Part shown: piece after piece, positions 1 through 8,610 of the stretch
How positions within the stretch are numbered: position 1 is the first letter of the stretch
Layout: each line of letters opens with the position of its first letter
Source of the DNA: Arcuatula senhousia
Taxonomy: Eukaryota; Mollusca; Bivalvia; Mytilida; Mytilidae
Reading direction: 5' to 3'
DNA: 64,000 bases
Assembly (NCBI GenBank): GCA_963971305.1
Contig: CAXARO010001790.1
Location: 62,001 to 126,000 of the forward strand
The notes under the pieces: generated by a model
What the model saw: only the letters and a program-made list of their open reading frames with translations
The model's database searches: none
Told to the model about the DNA's origin: nothing
Translations under genes and position numbers: made by a program

Positions 1-3000
1 TTTTAAAATTGCATTTCCTTGGGGAGTATATTGGGCAGGTAGGAGTATGTTTTATTTAGCAATGCTGCATTTAGTTTCACTTTTGTAATTGCCGTAGTAT
101 GCTGTCCACTCTTTTTCGGGACGTCAAATTTTTGACGTTTTTGCGTAAAAAACAACAAGAAAAAAAGAAGATATCGGGATATACCGAAAGATGTTGAGAG
201 ATAGCGGCATTTTTAAAATTGCATAACCTTGGGGAGTATATTGTGCAGGTAGGAGTATGTTTTATTTAGCAATGCTGCATTTAGTTTTACTTTTGTAATT
301 GCCGTAGTATGCTGTCCACTCTTTTTGGGACGTCAATATTTTTACGTTTTTGCGTAAAAAACAACAAGAAAAAAAGAAGATATCGGGATATGCCGAAAGA
401 TGTTGAGAGATAGCGGCATTTTTAAAATTGCATTACCTTGGGGAGTATATTGGGCAGGTAGGAGTATGTTTTATTTAGCAATTCTGCATTTAGTTTTACT
501 TTTGTAATTGCCGTAGTATGCTGTCCACTCTTTTTCGGGACGTCAAATTTTTGACGTTTTTGCGTGAAAAACAACAAGAAAAAAAGAAGATATCGGGATA
601 TGCCGAAAGATGTTGAGAGATAGCGGCATTTTTAAAATTGCATTACCTTGGGGAGTATATTGGGCAGGTAGGAGTATGTTTTATTTAGCAATGCTGCATT
701 TAGTTTTACTTTTGTAATTGCCGTAGTATGCTGTCCACTCTTTTTGGGACGTCAAATTTTTTACGTTTTTGCGTAAAAAACAACAAGAAAAAAAGAAGAT
801 ATCGGGATATGCCGAAAGATGTTGAGAGATAGCGGCATTTTTAAAATTGCATTACCTTGGGGAGTATATTGGGCAGGTAGGAGTATGTTTTATTTAGCAA
901 TGCTGCATTTAGTTTTACTTTTGTAATTGCCGTCCATTCTTTTTCGGGACGTCAAATTTTGGACGTTTTTGCGTAAAAAACAACAAGAAAAAAAAGAAGA
1001 TATCGGGATATGCCGAAAGATGTTGAGAGATAGCGGCATTTTTAAAATTGCATTACCTTGGGGAGTATATTGGGCAGGTAGGAGTATGTTTTATTTAGCA
1101 ATGCTGCATTTAGTTTTACTTTTGTAATTGCCGTCCACTCTTTTTCGGGACGTCAAATTTTGGACGTTTTTGCGTAAAAAACAACAAGAAAAAAAAGAAG
1201 ATATCGGGATATGCCGAAAGATGTTGAGAGATAGCGGCATTTTTAAAATTGCATTACCTTGGGGAGTATATTGGGCAGGTAGGAGTATGTTTTATTTAGC
1301 AATGCTGCATTTAGTTTTACTTTTGTAATTGCCGTAGTATGCTGTCCACTCTTTTTCGGGACGTCAAATTTATGACGTTTTTGCGTAAAAAACAACAAGA
1401 AAAAAAGAAGATATCGGGATATGCCGAAAGATGTTGAGAGATAGCGGCATTTTTAAAATTGCATTACCTTGGGGAATATATTGGGCAGGTAGGAGTTTGT
1501 TTTATTTAGCAATGCTGCATTTAGTTTTACTTTTGTAATTGCCGTAGTATGCTGTCCACTCTTTTTCGGGACGTCAAATTTTTGACGTTTTTGCGTAAAA
1601 AACAACAAGAAAAAAAGAAGATATCGGGATATGCCGAAAGATGTTGAGAGATAGCGGCATTTTTAAAATTGCATTACCTTGGGGAGTATATTGGGCAGGT
1701 AGGAGTATGTTTTATTTAGCAATGCTGCATTTAGTTTTACTTTTGTAATTGCCGTAGTATGCTGTCCACTCTTTTTCGGGACGTCAAATTTTTGACGTTT
1801 TTGCGTAAAAAACAACAAGAAAAAAAGAAGATATCGGGATATGCCGAAAGATGTTGAGAGATAGCGGCATTTTAAAAATTGCATTACCTTGGGGAATATA
1901 TTGGGCAGGTAGGAGTTTGTTTTATTTAGCAATGCTGCATTTAGTTTTACTTTTGTAATTGCCGTAGTATGCTGTCCACTCTTTTTCGGGACGTCAAATT
2001 TTTGACGTTTTTTGCGTAAAAAACAACAAGAAAAAAAGAAGATATCGGGATATGCCGAAAGATGTTGAGAGATAGCGGCATTTTTAAAATTGCATTTCCT
2101 TGGGGAGTATATTGGGCAAATAGGAGTATGTTTTATTTAGCAATGCTGCATTTAGTTTCACTTTTGTAATTGCCGTAGTATGCTGTCCACTCTTTTTCGG
2201 GACGTCAAATTTTGACGTTTTTGCGTAAAAAACAACAAGAAAAAAAGAAGATATCGGGATATACCGAAAGATGTTGAGAGATAGCAACATTTTTAAAATT
2301 GCATTACCTTGGGGAGTATATTGGGCAGGTAGGAGTATGTTTTATTTAGCAATGCTGCATTTAGTTTTACTTTTGTAATTGCCGTAGTATGCTGTCCACT
2401 CTTTTTTGGGACGTCAAATTTTTGACGTTTTTGCGTAAAAAACAACAAGAAAATAAGAAGATATCGGGATATGCCGAAAGATGTTGAGAGATAGCGGCAT
2501 TTTTAAAATGGCATTACCTCGGGGAGTATATTGGGCAGGTAGGAGTATGTTTTATTTAGCAATGCTGCATTTAGTTTTACTTTTGTAATTGCCGTAGTAT
2601 GCTGTCCACTCTTTTTCGGGACGTCAAATTTATGACGTTTTTGCGTAAAAAACAACAAGAAAAAAAGAAGATATCGGGATATGCCGAAAGATGTTGAGAG
2701 ATAGCGGCATTTTTAAAATTGCATTACCTTGGGGAGTATATTGGGCAGGTAGGAGTATGTTTTATTTAGCAATGCTGCATTTAGTTTTACTTTTGTAATT
2801 GCCGTCCACTCTTTTTCGGGACGTCAAATTTTGGACGTTTTTGCGTAAAAAGCAACAAGGAAAAAAAAGAAGATATCGGGATATGCCGAAAGATGTTGAG
2901 AGATAGCGGCATTTTTAAAATTGCATTACCTTGGGGAGTATATTGGGCAGGTAGGAGTATGTTTTATTTAGCAATGCTGCATTTAGTTTTACTTTTGTAA

Positions 3001-3171
3001 TTGCCGTAGTATGCTGTCCACTCTTTTTCGGGACGTCAAATTTATGACGTTTTTGCGTAAAAAACAACAAGAAAAAAAGAAGATATCGGGATATGCCGAA
3101 AGATGTTGAGAGATAGCGGCATTTTTAAAATTGCATTACCTTGGGGAGTATATTGGGCAGGTAGGAGTATG
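1..3171 (+). repeat. 210-bp satellite array, left segment (about 15 units)
   Basis: Head-to-tail units that continue beyond the left window edge. Taking GTAGTATGCTGTCC as unit start, the landmarks are: an 18-bp palindrome at unit positions 28-45, a purine-rich A-tract at 54-79, a second imperfect 16-bp dyad at 114-129, GGGCAGGTAGGAGTATG at about 150-166, and a T-rich end. This segment is more varied than the interior: it has three 201-bp units that lack 10 bp after GCCGT (near 927, 1128 and 2800), variants GGGGAATATATT and GGAGTTTG (about 1475-1500 and 1894-1920), and loop changes in the palindrome. Greater divergence towards one side is expected where unequal crossing-over homogenises the middle of an array more than its flanks. 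No gene is supported here; short reading frames start at non-ATG codons and simply repeat with the unit. Confidence 0.97.
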
Positions 3172-3368
3172 TGGAGCTTATATCTATTTTAAGCGTGGTT
3201 TATTCATAATGACGTCCTTGCTCCTCCTTCTCCAACAAAGCACTCTGATTGGCTGTAGGCATATGTCAGTATGCATGGTTGTACTTCAGTAAGATTTTCA
3301 CGATACTTCTTGCAATATGGACGTTTTTCCATTTTCATATTTTTAATTTACATTTGGAAATTTTAGAT
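3172..3368 (+). repeat. Split direct repeat A1 (left terminus of retrotransposon)
   Basis: This 197-bp terminal segment is repeated at 8344-8540 with one difference (A at 3208, G in A2). It starts TGGAGCTTATATC. It probably contains the promoter and the start of the transcript: it holds TGACGTCC at 3210-3217, resembling a CRE/ATF half-site, and an inverted CCAAT box (ATTGG) at 3248-3252. These motifs are seen, but their use is inferred. Similarity to A2 stops abruptly at 3368. Confidence 0.93.
3210..3252 (+). promoter_or_regulatory. Candidate promoter motifs in the retrotransposon leader
   Basis: TGACGTCC (3210-3217) followed by CTGATTGGCTG, an inverted CCAAT box (ATTGG at 3248-3252), about 240 bp upstream of the gag ATG. 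The arrangement is typical of short RNA polymerase II promoters but is only a motif match. The same pair recurs in A2 (8382-8424), as needed to re-create the left end after replication. No clear TATA box was found at a fixed distance. Confidence 0.35.
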
Positions 3369-3491
3369 AGTATACTGAACAACAATTCGTATTTTATTTT
3401 TTCGTACTGGATTTATCATCATTTGTCATGTTTGTTGGATTTATATTTTAACTTTTGCTAGACTTAGTTTTATGTGTAAATTTGGATTATA
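3369..3491 (+). other. Untranslated leader between A1 and gag
   Basis: 123 bp of AT-rich sequence unique to the element, from the end of A1 to the gag start codon. No motif was recognised. A TTG-initiated reading frame across A1 and this leader has no protein-like features. Confidence 0.6.
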
Positions 3492-4853
3492 ATGGCGTCT
3501 CGGAAATCAAAACGCCAAAGTAAAAGGAAAACTCCGTATCCGATCCCTATTGTTATTTCTTCTAGTGAAACTAACGCTGTAAGATGGAATAAAGACAAAA
3601 TAATTGAAGAACTGAATTTGTTAGGCATTCAAGTACCCGCAGACTTGCCGAAAGATGTCTTAATCAAAATTTATCAGGCGAATGTGAAAAACGATATTAA
3701 TACTGAAAACGACTCTAGTAATGATGCAACCAGCAGTGACAAAAACGCAATAGAGAATACAAGTACAGTAATTCCAGATCCTCCACAAACTGTTCAAACA
3801 CTGCCGATGAATACTAATATAGATGCAGCTTCCCAGATGAGTAACTTATGTAATGCGTTCGTCAACATGTCAAATTGTGTTTCGGGACTACAAAGTACTG
3901 TTAATGTGTTGCTTCAAAACCAACAAACGAAAACAACAGAGGATTTTACACTTCAAAATTGGTACTCGCAACCAACACATGTACCTGCTAGTACACCAGT
4001 GTCTTCGGTAGGATTAGCATCTACGTTCGCCATGGAACCAACCGCTACTGTCACAAAATCAGGAATTCGTTCTGATTCGATTAACAACGTTGATATCGTG
4101 TCGCCTACCTTGCAAAAGCAAATCATAGAGGGTAAGGACATTAATCTTGCTTCTTTATTAATACCTCATTACGATTGTCCAAAATCACATACTATTATTG
4201 CTGATAATATTGAAGTTAATCTTCCCGGGAAGCCAGACGTTCGACTTAATCGATCTTTGTCAATACAGGAATTTATAAAGGCCTTCGGTAAATACAAGCG
4301 GGTCATGTCCTCAGCTTATCCCGAGAGACGTGCCGAACTTGACGCGTATGGGGAAGACATCATTGAAATTAGTAATTTCTACGGCAAACGATTTTATGAT
4401 TATCATAAAATGTTTTCGGCTAAGGCTGCGACTTTATTGAGAGAACACAAGGTCAAAGTAGATTGGAGCAGACGCGACCGTGATTTGCTAGCCTTGATAG
4501 GTTCAGGAGTTCAAATCAATCTTTGTAAATTATGCAACATGTGCGACCATTCTACTGAATTCTGTCCTTTACAATATCGTAAAGATTTCGCCCCACTTGA
4601 TAAAGGCAATGCCGATGACCGACATGGTAGAGTTAGAGTTTTTCAAGACGGGAAAGAAATTTGTAACAATTTTAACAGCGGTAGGGGATGTGTCAGACGC
4701 AATTGTTCGTTTTTACATGTTTGTAGTAAATGCCGCGTGGCGAGTCATTCCCTATCATTTTGTAATAAACGTATGCCTTCTAGTTCGTTGCCCGTTCAAA
4801 CTAGTGACACTTCTCATACCGAGAAATCTGAATCCAAAGTCAATAAAAAATGA
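3492..4853 (+). CDS. Gag-like nucleocapsid protein of YR retrotransposon (ORF1, 453 aa)
   Basis: Structural protein expected to bind and package element RNA. The ATG at 3492 has A at -3 and G at +4, a good Kozak context. The N-terminus is strongly basic (residues 4-13, possible nuclear localisation signal). Residues about 30-66 form two amphipathic helices with a LGI-x-VP turn, resembling a SAP domain (inference). Residues about 70-230 are Ser/Thr/Asn-rich and low in complexity. Residues about 255-340 form a conserved-looking helical core with YPERR, ELDAYGEDI and VDWS. The C-terminus has three zinc-finger patterns: CCHC at 345-358 (C-x2-C-x4-H-x4-C), CCCH at 391-409 (C-x8-C-x4-C-x3-H), and CCHC at 411-424 with the same spacing as the first. 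The frame ends in TGA within TGA-CTAG and continues open into the RT frame, so a Gag-Pol readthrough product is likely. Family assignment rests on position and finger patterns. Confidence 0.85.
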   Translation: MASRKSKRQSKRKTPYPIPIVISSSETNAVRWNKDKIIEELNLLGIQVPADLPKDVLIKIYQANVKNDINTENDSSNDATSSDKNAIENTSTVIPDPPQTVQTLPMNTNIDAASQMSNLCNAFVNMSNCVSGLQSTVNVLLQNQQTKTTEDFTLQNWYSQPTHVPASTPVSSVGLASTFAMEPTATVTKSGIRSDSINNVDIVSPTLQKQIIEGKDINLASLLIPHYDCPKSHTIIADNIEVNLPGKPDVRLNRSLSIQEFIKAFGKYKRVMSSAYPERRAELDAYGEDIIEISNFYGKRFYDYHKMFSAKAATLLREHKVKVDWSRRDRDLLALIGSGVQINLCKLCNMCDHSTEFCPLQYRKDFAPLDKGNADDRHGRVRVFQDGKEICNNFNSGRGCVRRNCSFLHVCSKCRVASHSLSFCNKRMPSSSLPVQTSDTSHTEKSESKVNKK

Positions 4854-4857
4854 CTAG
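4851..4857 (+). promoter_or_regulatory. Probable stop-codon readthrough site (UGA-CUAG) between gag and RT
   Basis: The gag stop reads AAA TGA CTA GCT. UGA followed by CUAG is an established efficient readthrough context in alphaviruses and in several vertebrate genes. The codons after it stay open in the same frame into the reverse transcriptase, and the first ATG in that frame is 138 bp further on (4989). Sequence and frame are observed; actual readthrough is inferred. Confidence 0.65.
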
Positions 4858-5996
4858 CTACCTCCGAATTTCAGAAACAAGCCACAACTCCTGTGAATGT
4901 TGCACGTTTAGAAGCAGAACTTCGTAACCATCCGGACAGATCATTTGTAAATTATGTTTGTGAAGGTTTTCGACATGGTTTCGATACTATGGTCCAATTT
5001 GAAACTTTAGAAACTAAGGAATGTCATAATAATTTAAGTGCTAGATCTCAAAAGCAAGCCGTCGAAATTCTTATTGAAAAGGAAATAAGTAATGGCTTTG
5101 TTTATGGTCCGTTTGATCGTCCACCGTTTGATGTATATCGTGTAAGTCCATTAGGCGTAGCCGAAGGGAAATACTCTAAAAAGAAGAGACTTATTCTAGA
5201 TTTGTCTGCACCTCATGATAACACAGTATCAAGCGTTAATGATTTAATTGACAAAGAAACGTGTTCCATGTCATACGTTAAAATTGACGATGCAATTAAG
5301 ATTATAATGAAATACGGGAGAGGCACAAAATTGTGCAAATTTGACATTCAAAACGCGTTTAAAGTATGTCCCGTCCTGCCTAGGCAATGGCCGCTTTTTT
5401 GTTTCAAATGGAATTTGCGATATTACTTCTATGTTCGTTTGTCTTTCGGATGTCGTAGTAGTCCTAAAATTTTTGACAATTTGTCTGTGGCTATTTGTTA
5501 TATTGCCGAACATAATTATAAGATTAGGCACATTCTACATTTGTTAGATGATTTTCTAACTATCGACCCCCCGGAGTATGACGCCGAGAGGACAATGGCT
5601 TTGATGACAATGATATTCAATCGATTGAATGTGCCCCTATCATCAAATAAAACTATGGGTCCCCTCACATGTATAGAATACTTGGGAATTATTCTGGACA
5701 CAGAAAAATTAGAGGCTCGTTTGCCAGATGCTAAAGTTAAGCGAATTTGTGATTTTATTCAGTTATTTTTGAAGAAATCATCATGTACTAAGCGTGAACT
5801 TCTTCAATTGTTAGGGCATTTAAATTTTGCATCGCGTGTTATTATTCCAGGCAGATCTTTCGTGTCATACTTGATTAAACTGTCTACAACAGTTAAAGAA
5901 CTTCATCATTATGTTAATATCCGTAATGAATGTAGAACAGATTTAACATTTTGGCTTAAATTCCTTCAGCAATGGAATGGTGTTAATATGTTTTAA
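4854..5996 (+). CDS. Reverse transcriptase domain of YR retrotransposon (pol, first part)
   Basis: RNA-directed DNA polymerase that copies the element transcript. The frame is open from directly after the gag TGA. The 367 residues counted from the GTG at 4893 contain the RT signatures in order: KFDIQNAF with catalytic Asp (residue 151), the LSFGCRSSPKIFDNL B-motif (183-197), HLLDDF with the catalytic Asp pair (219-220; LLDD in place of YxDD, as is usual in DIRS/Ngaro elements), the K of motif D (253), YLGIILD of motif E (263-269), and a thumb/connection region ending in a WNG motif. GTG is not a likely eukaryotic start, and the first in-frame ATG is at 4989. Translation is therefore probably by readthrough from gag, with internal initiation at 4989 the alternative. 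The frame closes with TAA just before the RNase H domain, where relatives usually continue unbroken. All visible RT catalytic residues are intact. Confidence 0.92.
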   Translation, partial: LATSEFQKQATTPVNVARLEAELRNHPDRSFVNYVCEGFRHGFDTMVQFETLETKECHNNLSARSQKQAVEILIEKEISNGFVYGPFDRPPFDVYRVSPLGVAEGKYSKKKRLILDLSAPHDNTVSSVNDLIDKETCSMSYVKIDDAIKIIMKYGRGTKLCKFDIQNAFKVCPVLPRQWPLFCFKWNLRYYFYVRLSFGCRSSPKIFDNLSVAICYIAEHNYKIRHILHLLDDFLTIDPPEYDAERTMALMTMIFNRLNVPLSSNKTMGPLTCIEYLGIILDTEKLEARLPDAKVKRICDFIQLFLKKSSCTKRELLQLLGHLNFASRVIIPGRSFVSYLIKLSTTVKELHHYVNIRNECRTDLTFWLKFLQQWNGVNMF

Positions 5997-6023
5997 GAGT
6001 GTAACTTTATTTCTAACTTTGAT

Positions 6024-6482
6024 ATGGAATTATATACTGACGCAAGTTCCACAATAGGTTTTGGCGGTTACTTTCGAGGTAAATGGTTCTGTTCCACATG
6101 GCCTTCGGAACTCTCTGATTTAAATGATGAATCATTTTCAATGGCTTTCATGGAATTATATCCTATCGTCGTTGCTGCCTTGCTATGGGGCAAGAGTTGG
6201 AGTTGTAAAAAGATTTTATTTTATTCTGACAATTTAGCAACCGTTAATATCGTGCGAAAAGGCAGATCTAAATGCATACAAATTATGAAATTGATGAGAA
6301 CTTTAACTTGGTGCGCATGTATTTACAATTTCCATTTTTCCTCTGAATTTATCGAAGGTCGAAAAAATTGTATAAGTGACAGTTTATCTCGTTTACAGAT
6401 GGAACGATTCAGAAGACTTGCACCGCAAGCAGAACAGTTTCCACACACGTGCCCCAGTGTTTACAAAGTAATGTGGCATTAA
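6024..6482 (+). CDS. RNase H domain of YR retrotransposon (pol, second part, 152 aa)
   Basis: Degrades the RNA strand of the RNA-DNA hybrid during reverse transcription. The four acidic catalytic positions are present: Asp6 in TDAS, Glu44 in FMELYPIV, Asp69 in YSDN and Asp119 in ISDSLSR. GFGGYFRGKW after TDAS is the usual DIRS/Ngaro arrangement. It lies in the same frame as RT; only the TAA at 5994-5996 separates them, and the frame is open from 5997. The ATG at 6024 is two codons before the TDAS motif, so it is probably an internal Met of a former RT-RNase H polyprotein and not a true start. The last 34 bp overlap the recombinase frame as annotated; the shared open region is larger, from 6380. 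No methyltransferase domain follows. Confidence 0.88.
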   Translation: MELYTDASSTIGFGGYFRGKWFCSTWPSELSDLNDESFSMAFMELYPIVVAALLWGKSWSCKKILFYSDNLATVNIVRKGRSKCIQIMKLMRTLTWCACIYNFHFSSEFIEGRKNCISDSLSRLQMERFRRLAPQAEQFPHTCPSVYKVMWH

Positions 6483-7468
6483 ACCAGACTATTGATTATC
6501 TTTGGACACATGCTTTGTCAAGTAAAACAAAATCTAGTTATGATGTCGGATTCTCACATTTCGTCAATTTTTTATTATTACATAATATATCTTTTGTTTC
6601 CAACGAACTTCCTACTATTACTGAAGAATTGTTGATTTATTTTGTTGCTCATTGTTTTTCTATTTTAAAACTGAAACATACCACTATTAAACTTTATCTT
6701 TGTGGTATAAGGTACAGGTATGTTACTTCGGGTCACAGGAACCCCCTAGAAACTCCACAAGGAGACTTTTTACCAAGACTCGCTATTATTTTAAATTCTA
6801 TTAAAAGAATTCAAGGTTGTTCCACTAGAACACGACTTCCTATCACTTTTTCTGTTTTAAACAAAATTTGTGAATATTTAAGGAAGGGTATTTTTGATAG
6901 GTATACTGATTGTCTTTTAGAAGCTGTATGTACAGTAGCATTTTTTGCTTTTTTGAGATGTGGTGAATTTACTGTTTTGAACTCTGAAAATTTTGATATT
7001 TCAGTTAATTTGTGTATATCTGATGTCGTATTTTATAAAGATCATTTCATATTGAGACTTAAGGAATCAAAAACTGATCCATTCAGGAAAGGTATTGAGA
7101 TTAAAATTTTCGAAACAGGTGAATCTATTTGTCCTATGACCATTTTAAAAAAGTATTTAAATTTTAGGAATGCCAAATTTCAAAAAAGTTTGACAGAACC
7201 TCTCTTTGTGAACGAAATTAATGAAGTATTAACTAGATCATATTTTTTAACAAAATTAAAACTTGTTTTGCAAAGATGTGGTTTTGACCCAAAATTATAT
7301 AACGGTCATTCTTTCCGTTCAGGAGCTGCTACCAGTGCGGGTAAAGCAGGATTACAAGATCATATGATTAAAGTTCTCGGTAGATGGAAATCAGATAGTT
7401 ATTGTAGATATATACATATTTCTCAGTCGTCAATTAGGTCAGCTCAGAAGAGTTTAATGTGTAGCTAA
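6449..7468 (+). CDS. Tyrosine recombinase of YR retrotransposon (339 aa)
   Basis: Site-specific recombinase expected to integrate the circular DNA copy without target duplication, in place of an integrase. Catalytic set: Arg170 in AFLRCGEF, Lys208 in KESKTD, His287 and Arg290 in GHSFRSG, Trp313 in LGRW (the H/W position), and nucleophile Tyr321 in CRYIH. The N-terminal part (about 10-120) looks like a SAM-like core-binding domain. The frame is -1 relative to RNase H and open from 6380, with no ATG before residue 230, well past Arg170; the GTG at 6449 is an arbitrary left limit. A -1 frameshift, splicing or another fused-translation route is therefore needed, and no canonical slippery heptamer was found in the 6380-6484 overlap. 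The catalytic residues are all intact and the length is normal for the family. Confidence 0.92.
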   Translation: MPQCLQSNVALNQTIDYLWTHALSSKTKSSYDVGFSHFVNFLLLHNISFVSNELPTITEELLIYFVAHCFSILKLKHTTIKLYLCGIRYRYVTSGHRNPLETPQGDFLPRLAIILNSIKRIQGCSTRTRLPITFSVLNKICEYLRKGIFDRYTDCLLEAVCTVAFFAFLRCGEFTVLNSENFDISVNLCISDVVFYKDHFILRLKESKTDPFRKGIEIKIFETGESICPMTILKKYLNFRNAKFQKSLTEPLFVNEINEVLTRSYFLTKLKLVLQRCGFDPKLYNGHSFRSGAATSAGKAGLQDHMIKVLGRWKSDSYCRYIHISQSSIRSAQKSLMCS

Positions 7469-7686
7469 ATGTTGTCGTAGCTTAGTTTATTTTCATTATC
7501 CATGTTATTATCATCATGTTCTTAGTTTTAGTTTATTTTGTTTTAGATTTATTTCTGTTATGTATACACTGCATGCACTCATATGCAAATCGGAATTGAA
7601 ATTTTATCGATGACTAGTTGAAGGTTGAACCCTTTCCTTACTCTCCTTTCTTGGGGGCACTCAGCTGATTCTCATCTGAGTTTTTT
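7469..7686 (+). other. 3' non-coding segment between recombinase and B1
   Basis: 218 bp of T-rich sequence. It holds TTCTTGGGGG (7647-7656), which pairs with CCCCCAAGAA (7716-7725) just inside B1, enclosing a smaller stem CTCAG...CTGAG (7659-7679). It may form a structured RNA at the start of B1. No reading frame with an ATG is supported. Confidence 0.5.
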
Positions 7687-8343
7687 GGCCATTCATGAAA
7701 CTTATTTCATTTATTCCCCCAAGAAATTATTTTTCCCACCACCGTCAATTACAACTAGAATTCCTAAACAGCCATGCTGCGCTGTACCAGAGCAACGCTT
7801 TGCTCTTTCGGAACGATGCACCGTTCCTGTTCAATTGACGGGTGTGTCTCTGCCCTTTAAGTTTGTTTAGCTTCTTACGAATGCTCAAAACTTTCACGGC
7901 AGAGGCCGGTCTAAATTTGTTATAGCTGAGTTGACTCCCAAGGGCCAAACTGTTCTTGTTTATTTTAATTGATCATTATAAATTTGTATATTTTATTTTT
8001 GTTTTTATCAAATATCGTCCCTATTGCAACTTATCTTACGAAGTAGCTATTTAATTGCTTTATCAGCTGTTTTGGTCTTGAGGTCGTAAACTCTATAAAG
8101 GAATTCTCTTGCACTTGTATCAAAACATTCTTGTTTAACTGGTGTGTCATTAGTTGCTGTGAGGATCTGATTTATTGGTATTTTATGACTCTTGTGGTAC
8201 ACATCACTCTTTAGATACGAGATAAAGAAGTACCGAGGCATGAGATGATCACTGATTAACTTTTATACTCTTGATTGATAGTGTCATGGTCAATAGAAAT
8301 AATATGCTTGAGACAATAACTTTACAGAGTCAACATTAATAAA
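7687..8343 (+). repeat. Split direct repeat B1
   Basis: 657 bp, repeated at 8611-9267 with three substitutions (two in a T/C tract near 7735, one T/A near 7976). It ends in AATAAA (8338-8343), directly joined to A2, so the B1/A2 boundary reproduces a circle junction of right and left ends. It contains two consecutive perfect hairpins: AGAGCAA/TTGCTCT with a 4-nt loop (7789-7806) and GGAACG/CGTTCC with a 6-nt loop (7810-7827). A longer-range 7-bp pair CTCTGCC/GGCAGAG lies at 7848-7854 and 7898-7904. Confidence 0.93.
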
Positions 8344-8540
8344 TGGAGCTTATATCTATTTTAAGCGTGGTTTATTCATGATGACGTCCTTGCTCCTCCT
8401 TCTCCAACAAAGCACTCTGATTGGCTGTAGGCATATGTCAGTATGCATGGTTGTACTTCAGTAAGATTTTCACGATACTTCTTGCAATATGGACGTTTTT
8501 CCATTTTCATATTTTTAATTTACATTTGGAAATTTTAGAT
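8344..8540 (+). repeat. Split direct repeat A2
   Basis: 197-bp copy of the left end with one difference from A1. It lies between B1 and the spacer before B2, which is the position expected for split-direct-repeat elements, where internal B1-A2 serves to rebuild complete ends after reverse transcription. Confidence 0.93.
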
Positions 8541-8610
8541 CCGCCACCAACCCAACCACTCACCTTCAACTTATCATCGATCTGGGAGTTCTTCTTAGCT
8601 TTCATGAAAC
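8541..8610 (+). other. 70-bp spacer between A2 and B2
   Basis: Single-copy sequence within the element, starting CCGCCACCAACCCAACC and ending TTTCATGAAAC. The last ten bases (TTCATGAAAC) are repeated a few bases into B2, which could mark a template jump. It matches neither the sequence after A1 nor that before B1. Confidence 0.55.

Noticed and set aside
927..1328. 66-codon plus-strand frames repeated in many satellite units
   Set aside because: They start at TTG or other non-ATG codons, recur only because the satellite does, and shift frame whenever the A-tract changes by one base.
3249..3461. 70-codon frame in the retrotransposon leader
   Set aside because: It begins at TTG within A1, overlaps the presumed promoter and has no recognisable motif.
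7625..7948. Frames on both strands across the B1 start (81 and 67 codons)
   Set aside because: Both start at TTG, and the region is better explained by hairpin-rich non-coding repeat sequence.
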